From contig CACMZO010000014.1 of assembly GCA_902618195.1 (NCBI GenBank), forward strand, positions 1 to 34,597: a stretch of DNA of 34,597 nucleotides, read 5' to 3'. Numbering within the stretch: position 1 is the first letter of the stretch; each line of letters begins with the position of its first letter. A program made the position numbers and the translations under genes. The notes under the pieces were generated by a model that searched no databases, was not told where the DNA came from, and saw only the letters and a list, made by a program, of their open reading frames with translations. Of the stretch, positions 16,160-22,899 are shown piece by piece. The DNA is from an uncultured SAR116 cluster alpha proteobacterium. GTDB lineage: Bacteria > Pseudomonadota > Alphaproteobacteria > Puniceispirillales > Marisalimonadaceae.

Positions 16160-16272
16160 AAGCAATTAAAGAAAATATATTTGTGGGCTAAATTGTAGAC
16201 TGAAAAACTATTAAGCTATAAAATATAAGTAAATCAGATGATTAAATTTGAATAACAAGGAGGTTGTCTCCG
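16160..16272. repeat. intergenic repeat element C
   Basis: This is the third long copy: GTAGACTGAAAAACTATTA, then ATAAAATATAAG, then CAGATGATTAAA and the hairpin GGAG-GTTGT-CTCC (16259-16271). The inverted repeat of the first half is more degraded than in A and B. Confidence 0.7.
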
Positions 16273-16307
16273 TTTAATTGATTTAGTTGGGACTTAAATG
16301 CGTGAAA

Positions 16308-16333
16308 GCTAATCATTAATAGCTAATTTTTTT
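16308..16333 (+). terminator. putative intrinsic terminator after the alpha/beta hydrolase
   Basis: A 5-bp AGCTA/TAGCT stem with an 8-base loop is followed by AA and a run of nine T. The stem is short but the T tract is good. Confidence 0.45.
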
Positions 16334-16535
16334 TTAAATAATTGTATTTATTTTTAATAAAACAAAATTACTTTATATGTTAAATATATGAAAATATATT
16401 TTAACCATATCATAATTTTTAATTTTATAATTGTCTGGGATAGAGGAGAATTAGAACAATATATAGAGAAAAAAAAAGAAAATAGAGGTTTTCTGAAATG
16501 AATTTAAAATTTTTTTTATCTCAGGAAATATTAAT

Positions 16536-16769
16536 ATGAGAAGTGATCAATCTGAAATTTACTTACAAAAAAGTCTTGAAACCGTTACATGTTATATACG
16601 AGGTGAACTGAACCTAGAGGAGGCTGTTCAAAGACTGGAGGAACTTGGTCACGTAAAAAAAAGTATTCTTAAAGTTCTAAAAGATACAGAAAGAAATAAC
16701 CTCATTAATTTTAAAACAAAAAAAAGACTTGGAGACGAACACCTGCAAGAAGATAAGGAAACGGATTAA
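16536..16769 (+). CDS. hypothetical small protein, 77 residues
   Basis: The start ATG is preceded by CAGGAAA at a normal distance. The protein is charged and helical, with ETVTCYIRGELNLEEAVQRLEE in the first half and a basic stretch with FKTKKRLGDEHL near the end. I see no recognisable family. It is the only plus-strand gene next to a set of minus-strand small genes, and its 3' end overlaps a strong hairpin (16757-16783). Confidence 0.55.
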   Translation: MRSDQSEIYLQKSLETVTCYIRGELNLEEAVQRLEELGHVKKSILKVLKDTERNNLINFKTKKRLGDEHLQEDKETD

Positions 16770-16783
16770 AAAAATCCGCTTCC
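16757..16783. terminator. intergenic hairpin, likely bidirectional terminator
   Basis: A ten-position stem with one mismatch pairs GGAAACGGAT (16757-16766) with ATCCGCTTCC (16774-16783) around an A-rich loop. It sits exactly between the convergent genes ending at 16769 and 16798. The T tract is poor on the plus strand. Confidence 0.55.
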
Positions 16784-16797
16784 CACATCTATTAAAA

Positions 16798-17181
16798 TTA
16801 ATCTATTTTGCTTGGGAATTTTAATATTTGGGCGTTGTGATTAACTTTACCGTTCCAACCAAATTTTCTTAGATCATCTAACTTGATGTGATTACCTATG
16901 GAATATTCGCAAAGCATATCAGGAACATCATTTTCATCACAAAAATCAAGCTCAATTGAATAGTTGCGTGTGTCATATTCGTCATATTTGCCGTAATAAA
17001 TTAACGACCAACGCCTAACCCCATTTTGCTTACCGTGACGTTTTAAATAAAGAGTTGTTACTTCCTGGCATAATTCTGGACCTGTGTAGATAACACCTAA
17101 ATAAAAAACACGTTGCCTAGGTAACGGTACCTCATATTTAACTGGAACACTTACTTTTCTTCGAAAATAAAATATACTCAT
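16798..17181 (-). CDS. hypothetical protein, 127 residues
   Basis: No family is recognised. The protein is rich in tyrosine, arginine and beta-like stretches (VPLPRQRVFYLGVIYTG, RRWSLIYYGKYDEYDTRNYS). Its C-terminal part carries IGNHIKLDDLRKFGWNGKVN. The start ATG overlaps the stop of the upstream 64-residue gene by four bases (ATGA), so the two are translationally coupled and share the conserved leader at 17385. The ending ILKFPSKID resembles the beginning of the 65-residue protein at 23870 (MAKILKFPN), possibly by chance. Confidence 0.65.
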   Translation of the reverse strand: MSIFYFRRKVSVPVKYEVPLPRQRVFYLGVIYTGPELCQEVTTLYLKRHGKQNGVRRWSLIYYGKYDEYDTRNYSIELDFCDENDVPDMLCEYSIGNHIKLDDLRKFGWNGKVNHNAQILKFPSKID

Positions 17182-17372
17182 TTTTTATCTCCTGTGTAGT
17201 TCCACCCCAACTTTATGAGGGATTTAATTAAATGAATAACCCTCTCTTTTCGTGACATTTTCTTTGGTATTTTTACCAAATCTAGGTTTTGGATTTTAGG
17301 TTGAGAGATTATAAAACCTTGCTTGAAGATAGGGTCATCTTCCTTCGGTTCTTTCCAAATTATTTTTTTCAT
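17178..17372 (-). CDS. small protein, family X member 1 (64 residues)
   Basis: This is one of two related small proteins; the other is at 17850-18092. Both have a basic start, then D-x-P-I-(F/Y)-K-(Q/E)-G, then a helix ending in (L/H)GW-x-Y and a DK-rich tail (LGWNYTGDKK here, HGWTYKDDK there). The function is unknown. AAGGAG lies upstream of the ATG, and the conserved leader L1 directly precedes it. It is coupled to the 127-residue gene downstream. Confidence 0.7.
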   Translation of the reverse strand: MKKIIWKEPKEDDPIFKQGFIISQPKIQNLDLVKIPKKMSRKERVIHLIKSLIKLGWNYTGDKK

Positions 17373-17384
17373 TAAGGTCTCCTT

Positions 17385-17434
17385 TTTAGTACTTTAGGCC
17401 CATGCCAAGGTGTACAAGTTGGTTAATAAATACC
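17385..17434 (-). promoter_or_regulatory. conserved leader element L1
   Basis: Read on the minus strand, it is GGTATTTATTAACC, AACTTGTACACC, a hairpin-forming spacer (TTGGCATGGGCC), then TAAAGTACTAAA and the ribosome site. This pattern appears four times (L1-L4), each right before a minus-strand small gene. The two GTAC tetramers flanking the spacer are invariant. It may be a leader RNA, an operator, or both. Confidence 0.8.
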
Positions 17435-17471
17435 TTTAGCTATACTTATAAAACTCAAAAATATTGAAGGT

Positions 17472-17723
17472 TTAATCATTGAATTTTAAATGTTTTTCAA
17501 GTTGAACAAATTCGTCTGGATATATGTACTCTGTTACTAGTTTATAACGACCTATTATTTCTTCATCTGTAACTGTTTCAGCATCATAATCATGTGCTTC
17601 TAGTAGGTCATCTAATTGGTTATCTAAAGATTGTTCTTGGTGTTTGTGAAGATTATTAATTTTTTCAATGCCAAGTACATCTAGTACTCTTTTCGCAAAC
17701 TTTTCATGTTCACTTTTTTTCAT
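17472..17723 (-). CDS. hypothetical acidic small protein, 83 residues
   Basis: I place the start at ATG 17723, because AAAGGAAA lies just before it; the in-frame TTG at 17741 overlaps that ribosome site. The protein is acidic and helical (MKKSEHEKFAKRVLDVLG..., then LDNQLDDLLEAHDYDAETVTDEE). No family is recognised. It overlaps the end of the 46-residue gene upstream by about 14 bases, making it the third gene of a small operon that begins behind leader L2. Confidence 0.65.
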   Translation of the reverse strand: MKKSEHEKFAKRVLDVLGIEKINNLHKHQEQSLDNQLDDLLEAHDYDAETVTDEEIIGRYKLVTEYIYPDEFVQLEKHLKFND

Positions 17724-17850
17724 TTTTATTTCCTTTATCAATATTTCTTATGTTTAAATTAGGTCTTAATATTATTGATGTTTGACCTAACTCTACTTTT
17801 GGTAAGTCTTCAGGTTTTGTAACAATGATTGCTTCTATTACTTTACCCAT
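17710..17850 (-). CDS. small protein, 46 residues
   Basis: A clean reading frame from ATG 17850 to TGA 17710 begins MGKVIEAIIVTKPEDLPKVE and ends in a basic NKNEKK tail. The upstream gene's stop and this start share bases (TAATG), and its 3' end overlaps the next gene, so it sits tightly within an operon and is probably translated by coupling. No family is recognised. It is easily missed because of its size. Confidence 0.6.
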   Translation of the reverse strand: MGKVIEAIIVTKPEDLPKVELGQTSIILRPNLNIRNIDKGNKNEKK

Positions 17851-18092
17851 TACTTATCATCCTTATAAGTCCACCCATGAGCTATAAGAACTTTTTTTAG
17901 ATTCTCTATCATTTCATCCTTAGTAGTATCCTTATCTGCAATTTTTTTTAAAAATAGGTTCTCTTTATTTTCAGCTTTTTCTCTTGCTTTAATATAATTT
18001 TGTAAGGACTTACTATGAGATGAAACTTTTAAACCCTCTTTATAAATAGGGTGATCTTTATCAAGATATTTATTGGATTTGATTTTAGCCAT
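17850..18092 (-). CDS. small protein, family X member 2 (80 residues)
   Basis: It is related to the 64-residue protein at 17178-17372: basic N-terminus, KDHPIYKEGL, a lysine-rich central helix and a terminal helix ending IAHGWTYKDDK. The middle is longer by about 15 residues. Its ATG has AAAAGGAGA upstream and leader L2 directly before that. It is the first gene of an operon with the 46- and 83-residue genes. Its function is unknown. Confidence 0.7.
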   Translation of the reverse strand: MAKIKSNKYLDKDHPIYKEGLKVSSHSKSLQNYIKAREKAENKENLFLKKIADKDTTKDEMIENLKKVLIAHGWTYKDDK

Positions 18093-18104
18093 TTTTTTCT
18101 CCTT

Positions 18105-18155
18105 TTTAGTACTTTTGTCATTATGACAGGGTGTACAAGTTGGTTAATAAATACC
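18105..18155 (-). promoter_or_regulatory. conserved leader element L2
   Basis: It has the same flanks as L1, but the spacer hairpin is different: TGTCAT-A-ATGACA, a near-perfect 6-bp inverted repeat where L1 has a GGC/GCC stem. It begins about 25 bases after the stop of the preceding gene, so it works inside a compact array. Confidence 0.8.
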
Positions 18156-18179
18156 CTTTTGTGTGACTACAAAGTCTCC

Positions 18180-18425
18180 TTATCCTCCAAACTCATCTAG
18201 CATTTGAAGTGCTTCCATTGGATCTAAACCAGGAAATTCTTTTAGACCCTCACGAATGATTGATAACCTGAATTCACCAATCTGTTCTCTTTGTTCTGGT
18301 GTAAGTTGATTGATTTTTTCATCTACTGTTTGAGCTTGTTTAAGTTTTTCTCTATTTAAACGTAGCTTTGTAGCCATTGTATCAGCAAAGTCTAGGTTGT
18401 ATTTTGAAAATGTATTTGAAGTCAT
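18180..18425 (-). CDS. hypothetical helical small protein, 81 residues
   Basis: The protein is predicted fully helical: LDFADTMATKLRLNREKLKQ, INQLTPEQREQIGEFRLSII, then FPGLDPMEALQMLDEFGG. The 'LTPEQREQI' helix and the C-terminal MEALQMLDEFGG are suggestive of a small structural or regulatory protein from a mobile element. I do not recognise a family. The start ATG follows GGAGG and leader L3. Its start region faces the divergently transcribed Nmad3 gene. Confidence 0.65.
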   Translation of the reverse strand: MTSNTFSKYNLDFADTMATKLRLNREKLKQAQTVDEKINQLTPEQREQIGEFRLSIIREGLKEFPGLDPMEALQMLDEFGG

Positions 18426-18436
18426 TTTTCCTCCGC

Positions 18437-18488
18437 TTTAGTACTTTTGGCGTTATGCCGAGGTGTACAAGTTGGTTTATTAAATACC
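18437..18488 (-). promoter_or_regulatory. conserved leader element L3 with upstream promoter
   Basis: It is a variant of L1 with spacer GGCATAACGCC, which keeps the GGC/GCC pairing. On the minus strand just upstream, TTGAAA (18524-18519) and an ATATAT/TATATA box about 17-18 bases on form a plausible promoter. That would place the whole conserved element in the 5' untranslated RNA. Confidence 0.75.
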
Positions 18489-18526
18489 TATGGACTATAT
18501 ATAATACTTTTGATTATGATTTCAAG

Positions 18527-19447
18527 ATGAGAAAGATAATTTTTAGTCGAAAAGGTTTTGATAGTAGTACAGGCGGCATGCCAAGTTACAAAAATGGCGA
18601 AAATATTACAAGTTTTCCAATACCGTCTCAAACAAATACTCTAACTACTTATGACGACCTTGGTTTAGGCAAAAGCATCCAGGATTTATCAAATAATAAA
18701 ATTAAAGCAAAAGACACATGTCATTTTGATCCTAATCTGGAATATGGTGAGTTTGGTCAAGTGGGAGCTGCACAAACACACTTAGAAAATAATAATGTAA
18801 AAGTTGGAGATCTTTTTTTATTTTGGGGTTGGTTTAGAGAAACGGTAACAATAAACAAGAAAACAGTTTTCTTAAAAGACGATCCTGGGCATTACAGATT
18901 TTTTGGATGGTTGCAAATTGGTAAAATTATTCATCTAGGTAAAGACCCTAGCTGGTATTTAGAGGAAACAGAGCAAAATCCAGATACAACCTCTCACCCG
19001 CATACAATTGGTCATTGGAAGGAAAATAATACACTTTATTTGGCGAGTAAAAAACTAGATGCTTTTGGACTTAAGGATTATTACGGATTTGGAAAATTCA
19101 AAGCGTCTGAAAGAACAAATTTAAGTATTAATCCATCAATTAAAAAATCTAAATGGAAGTGTCCTAAATGGTTAAATCCTAAGCATGGCGGATGCGGCAT
19201 GACTTACCATAATGATTTGACAAGATGGGATGAAAACACTGTAGATGTGGTAGGTCGAGGACAGGAATTTGTAACTGTACCAAATAAGCTTGATGAGTGT
19301 GAGAAATGGTTAAAAAATATATTTAAAGATGCTAAAACTATAGAGGAAGTAGAATACTTTAAACAACTAAGTAAAGATATTACAGAAGAAGCATTGAGAA
19401 GAGCATATTTACATAAAGATCAATGGATTAAAGACACTTTTCATTGA
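18527..19447 (+). CDS. Nmad3-type nucleotide-modification-associated protein
   Basis: I place the start at ATG 18527 (306 residues): the sequence before it is unlike the family and MRKIIFSRKGFDSSTGGMPS is the typical family start. Further family blocks are SFPIPSQTNT with TTYDDL, CHFDPNLEYGEFGQVGAAQ near residue 65, VGDLFLFWGWFRE near residue 90 and YRFFGWLQIGKIIHL. Nmad3 was defined computationally in operons thought to make or handle modified DNA bases; its activity is unproven. The C-terminal third has HGGCGMTYHND and a helical tail. It is divergent from the L3 gene and convergent with an ADP-ribosylglycohydrolase-like gene, which fits the Nmad setting. Confidence 0.8.
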   Translation: MRKIIFSRKGFDSSTGGMPSYKNGENITSFPIPSQTNTLTTYDDLGLGKSIQDLSNNKIKAKDTCHFDPNLEYGEFGQVGAAQTHLENNNVKVGDLFLFWGWFRETVTINKKTVFLKDDPGHYRFFGWLQIGKIIHLGKDPSWYLEETEQNPDTTSHPHTIGHWKENNTLYLASKKLDAFGLKDYYGFGKFKASERTNLSINPSIKKSKWKCPKWLNPKHGGCGMTYHNDLTRWDENTVDVVGRGQEFVTVPNKLDECEKWLKNIFKDAKTIEEVEYFKQLSKDITEEALRRAYLHKDQWIKDTFH

Positions 19448-19569
19448 AAATAATTAAAAAGTCACAAATGAGGATAGATGATATTGAAGAAGCGCTTATA
19501 AAAAAATTTGTAAAAAAAGATGATACTTTTCTCTCTAAATTAAAAACTAAATTTAAAAATTTAATTTAG
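19444..19569 (+). CDS. possible small lysine-rich peptide, up to 41 codons
   Basis: An open frame begins with TTG 19444, which overlaps the Nmad3 stop TGA, or with ATG 19468 (33 residues, MRIDDIEEALIKKFVKKDD...). It runs through to TAG 19567 and overlaps the 3' end of the convergent ADP-ribosylglycohydrolase-like gene. The composition is like the neighbouring small proteins. Expression is uncertain. Confidence 0.25.
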   Translation: MKIIKKSQMRIDDIEEALIKKFVKKDDTFLSKLKTKFKNLI

Positions 19570-20242
19570 TATATTTACTTATATTATTTAAAACAGAAAA
19601 AATAATAGAACTGTAATTAGCTTTTCCTGAAAACTTAATCGAGTCCTCTAATGTGCTTTTATTTTTTATAAAATGAAGAGCAGAGTAAATAACATTATAA
19701 ATATATCCATCAGGACTTAATTTTGCATTTTCAACTTGTTTCCAACTTTGATTTAATTCTTTATTTTTAGATACCTCAAGACACGCATTATCAATATTCT
19801 TTCCTTCTAATAGGTATCTACATAATAAAACGACGATTGCTGAACCATTCCCAGCATCCTCATGATAGTGTGTAATTTTAGCTTCTTGACGAGCTAAGTC
19901 TATGAGTTTGTTTGTTGGAATGTTTGTAAATCCTGCCAAAGGCATACATCTATGGGCTGGACCACATCCAGCTGTATTTTTATCAAAGTCTTGATGTGTT
20001 TTATAAACAGCCTTTTCGTGGTCGTAACCTTTTAATATATTTGTGAATACACTTGCATATGTTGGGCCTGTATCAAAAGCATCTTCCTTCCACCATTCTA
20101 AATAACTCTTTGTTAAATCATCTTTATTAAACCCATTATTGGCTTGTAAACTGTTAGCAAGTATTTTTGATAATTCATAAGGACCTCCAATTTGGTCACC
20201 TTTTCTGACTCCTTCCAAAATTAATTTAATTTCGTTATTCAT
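19553..20242 (-). CDS. ADP-ribosylglycohydrolase-like (DraG/ARH) protein
   Basis: The 229-residue protein has the ARH helical-fold start VRKGDQIGGPYELSKILANS, then AFDTGPTYASVFTNIL, AGCGPAHRCMPLAG near residue 92, and the THYHEDAGNGSAIVVLLCRYLLEG stretch (here split by position, about residues 124-148). Classical ARH enzymes bind two magnesium ions through a T-D-D motif early and a G-D-x-D-T motif late. Here the early site reads DTGPT and the late region GKANYSSII lacks the aspartates, so it may be an inactive or differently acting subfamily. Its partner on the other strand is Nmad3, which suggests a shared nucleotide-related pathway. Confidence 0.78.
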   Translation of the reverse strand: MNNEIKLILEGVRKGDQIGGPYELSKILANSLQANNGFNKDDLTKSYLEWWKEDAFDTGPTYASVFTNILKGYDHEKAVYKTHQDFDKNTAGCGPAHRCMPLAGFTNIPTNKLIDLARQEAKITHYHEDAGNGSAIVVLLCRYLLEGKNIDNACLEVSKNKELNQSWKQVENAKLSPDGYIYNVIYSALHFIKNKSTLEDSIKFSGKANYSSIIFSVLNNISKYTKLNF

Positions 20243-20286
20243 TTAATATCAATTCATTTTGAAAGATTTAAAATATCTTCCAATGA

Positions 20287-20688
20287 TTAAAACCCAAAAC
20301 TTAATTGATTAGGATTAACAGCTTTTCTTTGGTAATAGTGGCGATATGATTTTTTATAATACTTACCCAAAAAAATAATTTGTACATATTGGAAGTGCTC
20401 TCCTTTTAAGTATGGATAGGGAAGTTCTTCATCTGTCAGTGAATTTAAACTCTCTAGTTTCATATATAAAAAGTCAAAAAAATGAATAATATATTTTATT
20501 TCTTTTCTTAATCCAGCTGGTCCATACTTTTCAAAAACTCTATTAATAACTTTGTTTATGTGCCCATCATAAAGACCAAATACATAATTCGCATCAGACA
20601 GTGTCATATCAAAATTGCGATACAAATCTTGGTTAAATTCATTCAATATTTTGTTTTTGATTTTGTCATTTAATGTCAAAATTGCCAT
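20287..20688 (-). CDS. hypothetical protein, 133 residues
   Basis: I place the start at ATG 20688; a TTG two codons earlier is possible. The protein is helical, with KNKILNEFNQDLYRNFDMTL at the start and a tyrosine/aromatic-rich middle (IIHFFDFLYMKLESL). A basic, tyrosine-rich C-terminal region follows (GKYYKKSYRHYYQRKAV). I recognise no family. It lies 44 bases upstream of the ADP-ribosylglycohydrolase-like gene on the same strand and is probably co-transcribed with it. Confidence 0.6.
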   Translation of the reverse strand: MAILTLNDKIKNKILNEFNQDLYRNFDMTLSDANYVFGLYDGHINKVINRVFEKYGPAGLRKEIKYIIHFFDFLYMKLESLNSLTDEELPYPYLKGEHFQYVQIIFLGKYYKKSYRHYYQRKAVNPNQLSFGF

Positions 20689-21027
20689 GATCAATGATTT
20701 TAGTCTTCGATAAAATCAAAGACAATACCTTTAAAATATTTTTTTTAAATTAAGTCTTTTTAAACATCTAAGTGGTGTATATATATCAGAATAACAGGCA
20801 AAATGTTGTAATTTTTTTTAGCGTATCATCTGCTTTTTACAAAAATATTTCCAGAATATTAAAATTTTACCCATTAAAATATATTTTGATTGGTAATAAA
20901 AATTATTTCACAAAATCAAAATTGTTCGCTATTAAAATTCAAGTTTTATGCAATAACATAGTTTTATGTTGACAAATGTAATTTATCTATTAAATTAAGG
21001 CTATTAATTTTAAAACAGGAGTTAAAA
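20689..21027. other. 339-base divergent promoter region
   Basis: No convincing gene. A 66-codon plus-strand frame (20772-20972) has no ribosome site and AT-biased composition. A good promoter for the next gene lies at 20969-20996. Confidence 0.5.
20969..20996 (+). promoter_or_regulatory. promoter of the gene at 21028
   Basis: TTGACA (20969-20974), a 16-base spacer and TAAATT (20991-20996) form a near-consensus -35/-10 pair, followed by AGGAG before ATG 21028. Confidence 0.5.
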
Positions 21028-21630
21028 ATGGATGATCAAAATTTTATGGAAAATTTTAAAGCAAAAGATATTTACTCATTTATCAACTACCATATCAAAG
21101 ACTTGGTAAATGTACGAAACAAACTTGATGAGAAAATGTTGAACCAATTAGAAAAGTTTTGGGACAAATATTCTTACGAAAATTATTTGAATCGTGACGA
21201 ATATAAAGCTTTACGAATTGCCAAGGTTCAAGTTGTAAATGCTGAAAAAGGGTTAAATAATAAATTTGTTAAGGAAACTATTACAGGGGGAATTGGATAC
21301 GACGAACCCTGCCCCACCAGATATCCACGCTTGTTGTCAGGATTAATGATGAGAATTCATGAGGAATTTGAATACTACCAAATTCATGTAAATAAATTTA
21401 TGTTTTATGATCATATTGCACGTACTTCATACGCTTTAGAAAAAAAACATAAAAATTTAACTAAACATGATATGTGTAAAGAAGTATTAAGTGAACAAAT
21501 CAAACTTCTTACTGTTTGGAAGCAAGATTTTGCTAATGGCATGTATTTCGAACGATTTAATGACATCAACAAAGAAAACAAAACATTATATTTGCCTATG
21601 GTAAAAATTGTAACAATGAATGCATGTTAA
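21028..21630 (+). CDS. N-terminal helical part of a frameshift-split GGCT-domain protein
   Basis: The 200-codon frame starts at ATG 21028 with ACAGGAG upstream. It is mostly helical (MENFKAKDIYSFINYHIKDL, MLNQLEKFWDKYSYENYL, then MMRIHEEFEYYQIHVNKFMF and HDMCKEVLSEQIKLLTVW) and has a CPTRYPRLLSG segment near residue 95. I recognise no family for this part. At residue 188 (KTLY) the -1 frame continues as FAYGKN, the exact start of a gamma-glutamylcyclotransferase-like domain. The last dozen codons of this frame (LPMVKIVTMNAC) are therefore probably not native, and the original gene was one protein of about 337 residues spanning 21028-22034. Confidence 0.65.
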   Translation: MDDQNFMENFKAKDIYSFINYHIKDLVNVRNKLDEKMLNQLEKFWDKYSYENYLNRDEYKALRIAKVQVVNAEKGLNNKFVKETITGGIGYDEPCPTRYPRLLSGLMMRIHEEFEYYQIHVNKFMFYDHIARTSYALEKKHKNLTKHDMCKEVLSEQIKLLTVWKQDFANGMYFERFNDINKENKTLYLPMVKIVTMNAC

Positions 21631-22034
21631 AGCGTTGCCCAGGAGCAAAGCAAATTGGAGAAGCAGTCTTGTATAATCATACATTTATAATTGATGAACG
21701 TGGACCAGCAGGTGGTTATGCGTCAGTTAAAAGACAAGAAGGTTCTGAAGTTAGAGGAATTGCCTGGTTGATCCCAAATAATGAAATTAAAAATAACTTA
21801 GATAGAGCCGAAGGAGTTAATATGACGCCTCAAGTTTATCGTAAAGAAACAATGAAAATTCAAATTTTGGGAACTGACCAGTTTAATGTTGAAGCTCTTG
21901 TTTACGTTTCAAACAAAAAAGAGGGTTTCTACGCCAGAGATGATTACATTGAAACCATCTTAACTGGGCTTAAACAAAACTTAGTCTATGAGTTTGATGA
22001 AATGAGTTACAGAAGTCATATTAAATTAACTTAA
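21624..22034 (+). CDS. gamma-glutamylcyclotransferase (GGCT)-like domain, frameshifted from the upstream gene
   Basis: The 136-codon frame from ATG 21624 has the GGCT fold: RCPGAKQIGEAVLYNHTFII, GGYASVKRQEGSEVRGIAWLI and the catalytic-loop region LDRAEGV, with Y-x-R-x-T-M-K-I after it. The family's N-terminal YGSN substrate loop is missing from this start. It is present just upstream in the same frame as IFAYGKNCNNECM (from 21588), which has no ATG. Loss of one T in the run at 21591-21593 would explain the break. GGCT-like enzymes release 5-oxoproline from gamma-glutamyl compounds. Note YGKN rather than YGSN. Confidence 0.75.
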   Translation: MLKRCPGAKQIGEAVLYNHTFIIDERGPAGGYASVKRQEGSEVRGIAWLIPNNEIKNNLDRAEGVNMTPQVYRKETMKIQILGTDQFNVEALVYVSNKKEGFYARDDYIETILTGLKQNLVYEFDEMSYRSHIKLT

Positions 22035-22065
22035 TTTTTAATGAATATAATGTTAATTAAGATAT

Positions 22066-22647
22066 ATGATTGAAGATTATCTGAATTGGACTGGAAATAG
22101 ACAAGAATTAATTTTACTTATCAAGTTGTTTGAAAGATTTGACCCAAAGCTGTACAAAATGTTTTCAAAACAACTTGGTAAAGTGAGCTCAGTAAATGAA
22201 CGACGAATTCAGCAATTTATTGATGAACAAATAATACCTAAACCAGATTTTGAAGAAAAGAAATATATCTATAATTCAAACCACTTAGTTCGATATTTGT
22301 GTGCTATAATTTTAAGAAACAAAGGATACCCTCTTAAGATTATTAAAGAAAATTTAGATGCAAATGATTTTGATTTTCTGAAGAATGAATTTGTCAAAGG
22401 GAATACAGATGATAAATTTTTACATAAACAAAATTTTGAACATGTTGACTTGCCTGTAAGATTAAAAAAACTAGGTAGAGATGAAGGCAAAGTTTTAGAG
22501 ATAAACCAAAAAAAGTTTGCTGTCACACCTTGGTTTACAGTATCAATAAATGAAAAACAACTTAATAAACTTGTAGAAAAAGATATAGATACACTTACTG
22601 AAGCTTTATCAAATTCGTTAAAATCTTCGATAAAAAAAAAGAAATAA
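22066..22647 (+). CDS. MerR-like HTH protein
   Basis: Residues 44-98 read as a MerR-type winged helix: SVNERRIQQFIDEQIIPKP, then YIYNSNHLVRYLCAIILRNKGYPLKIIKENL. These are the spacing and hydrophobic pattern of 'R-x-I-x-x-Y-x-x-x-G-L-I-x-P ... Y-x-x-x-x-L-x-x-L-x-x-I-x-x-x-x-x-x-G-x-x-L-x-x-I'. The first 43 residues and the basic C-terminal tail are unassigned, and the C-terminal part lacks obvious effector cysteines. It is probably a transcription regulator of the surrounding accessory genes. It follows the GGCT frame by 31 bases on the same strand and is likely in the same operon. Confidence 0.65.
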   Translation: MIEDYLNWTGNRQELILLIKLFERFDPKLYKMFSKQLGKVSSVNERRIQQFIDEQIIPKPDFEEKKYIYNSNHLVRYLCAIILRNKGYPLKIIKENLDANDFDFLKNEFVKGNTDDKFLHKQNFEHVDLPVRLKKLGRDEGKVLEINQKKFAVTPWFTVSINEKQLNKLVEKDIDTLTEALSNSLKSSIKKKK

Positions 22648-22695
22648 ATTTTTAATATCTAGTCTCTGACACCTTATATTTTAATATTTTAAGTA

Positions 22696-22899
22696 TTATT
22701 TTTTTAAAACCTTAACAACAAATACAAAACTAACAAACGACAAAGCAACTAAAATCATAGTAAATTCAAATGATCCATCAGGATGCCATAATTTATTTTT
22801 TTCAATATCGTAGTGTAATTCGTCATGAATACCGATATAGACTAATGTCCAAGTTAAAAGATTTATTATCAAACTAAGGCTTGTTATTATTATTTTCAT
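22696..22899 (-). CDS. small inner-membrane protein, 67 residues, two helices
   Basis: Two hydrophobic segments (IIITSLSLIINLLTWTLVYIGI and FTMILVALSFVSFVFVVKVL) flank a polar loop with HDELHYDIEKNKLWHPDG, and the protein ends in basic residues. It resembles small membrane proteins of mobile elements, and no family is recognised. It overlaps the upstream 79-residue gene by 26 bases, so the two are co-translated. Confidence 0.6.
   Translation of the reverse strand: MKIIITSLSLIINLLTWTLVYIGIHDELHYDIEKNKLWHPDGSFEFTMILVALSFVSFVFVVKVLKK

Larger units (their letters stand above)
16126..16535. other. 410-base intergenic region with repeat C and a terminator
   Basis: It holds repeat element C (16160-16272), a terminator-like hairpin (16308-16333) and a doubtful 37-codon open frame at 16388-16501 (MKIYFNHIII... 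to a stop overlapping the next untranslated stretch), which I do not call as a gene. From here to the right the genes change in character: short, unknown and accessory. Confidence 0.45.

Noticed and set aside
16388-16501. 37-codon plus-strand frame
   Set aside because: No ribosome site and AT-biased composition; too weak to call.
20772-20972. 66-codon plus-strand frame upstream of the GGCT-type gene
   Set aside because: No ribosome site, composition of AT-rich spacer, and it covers the space before the promoter of the next gene.
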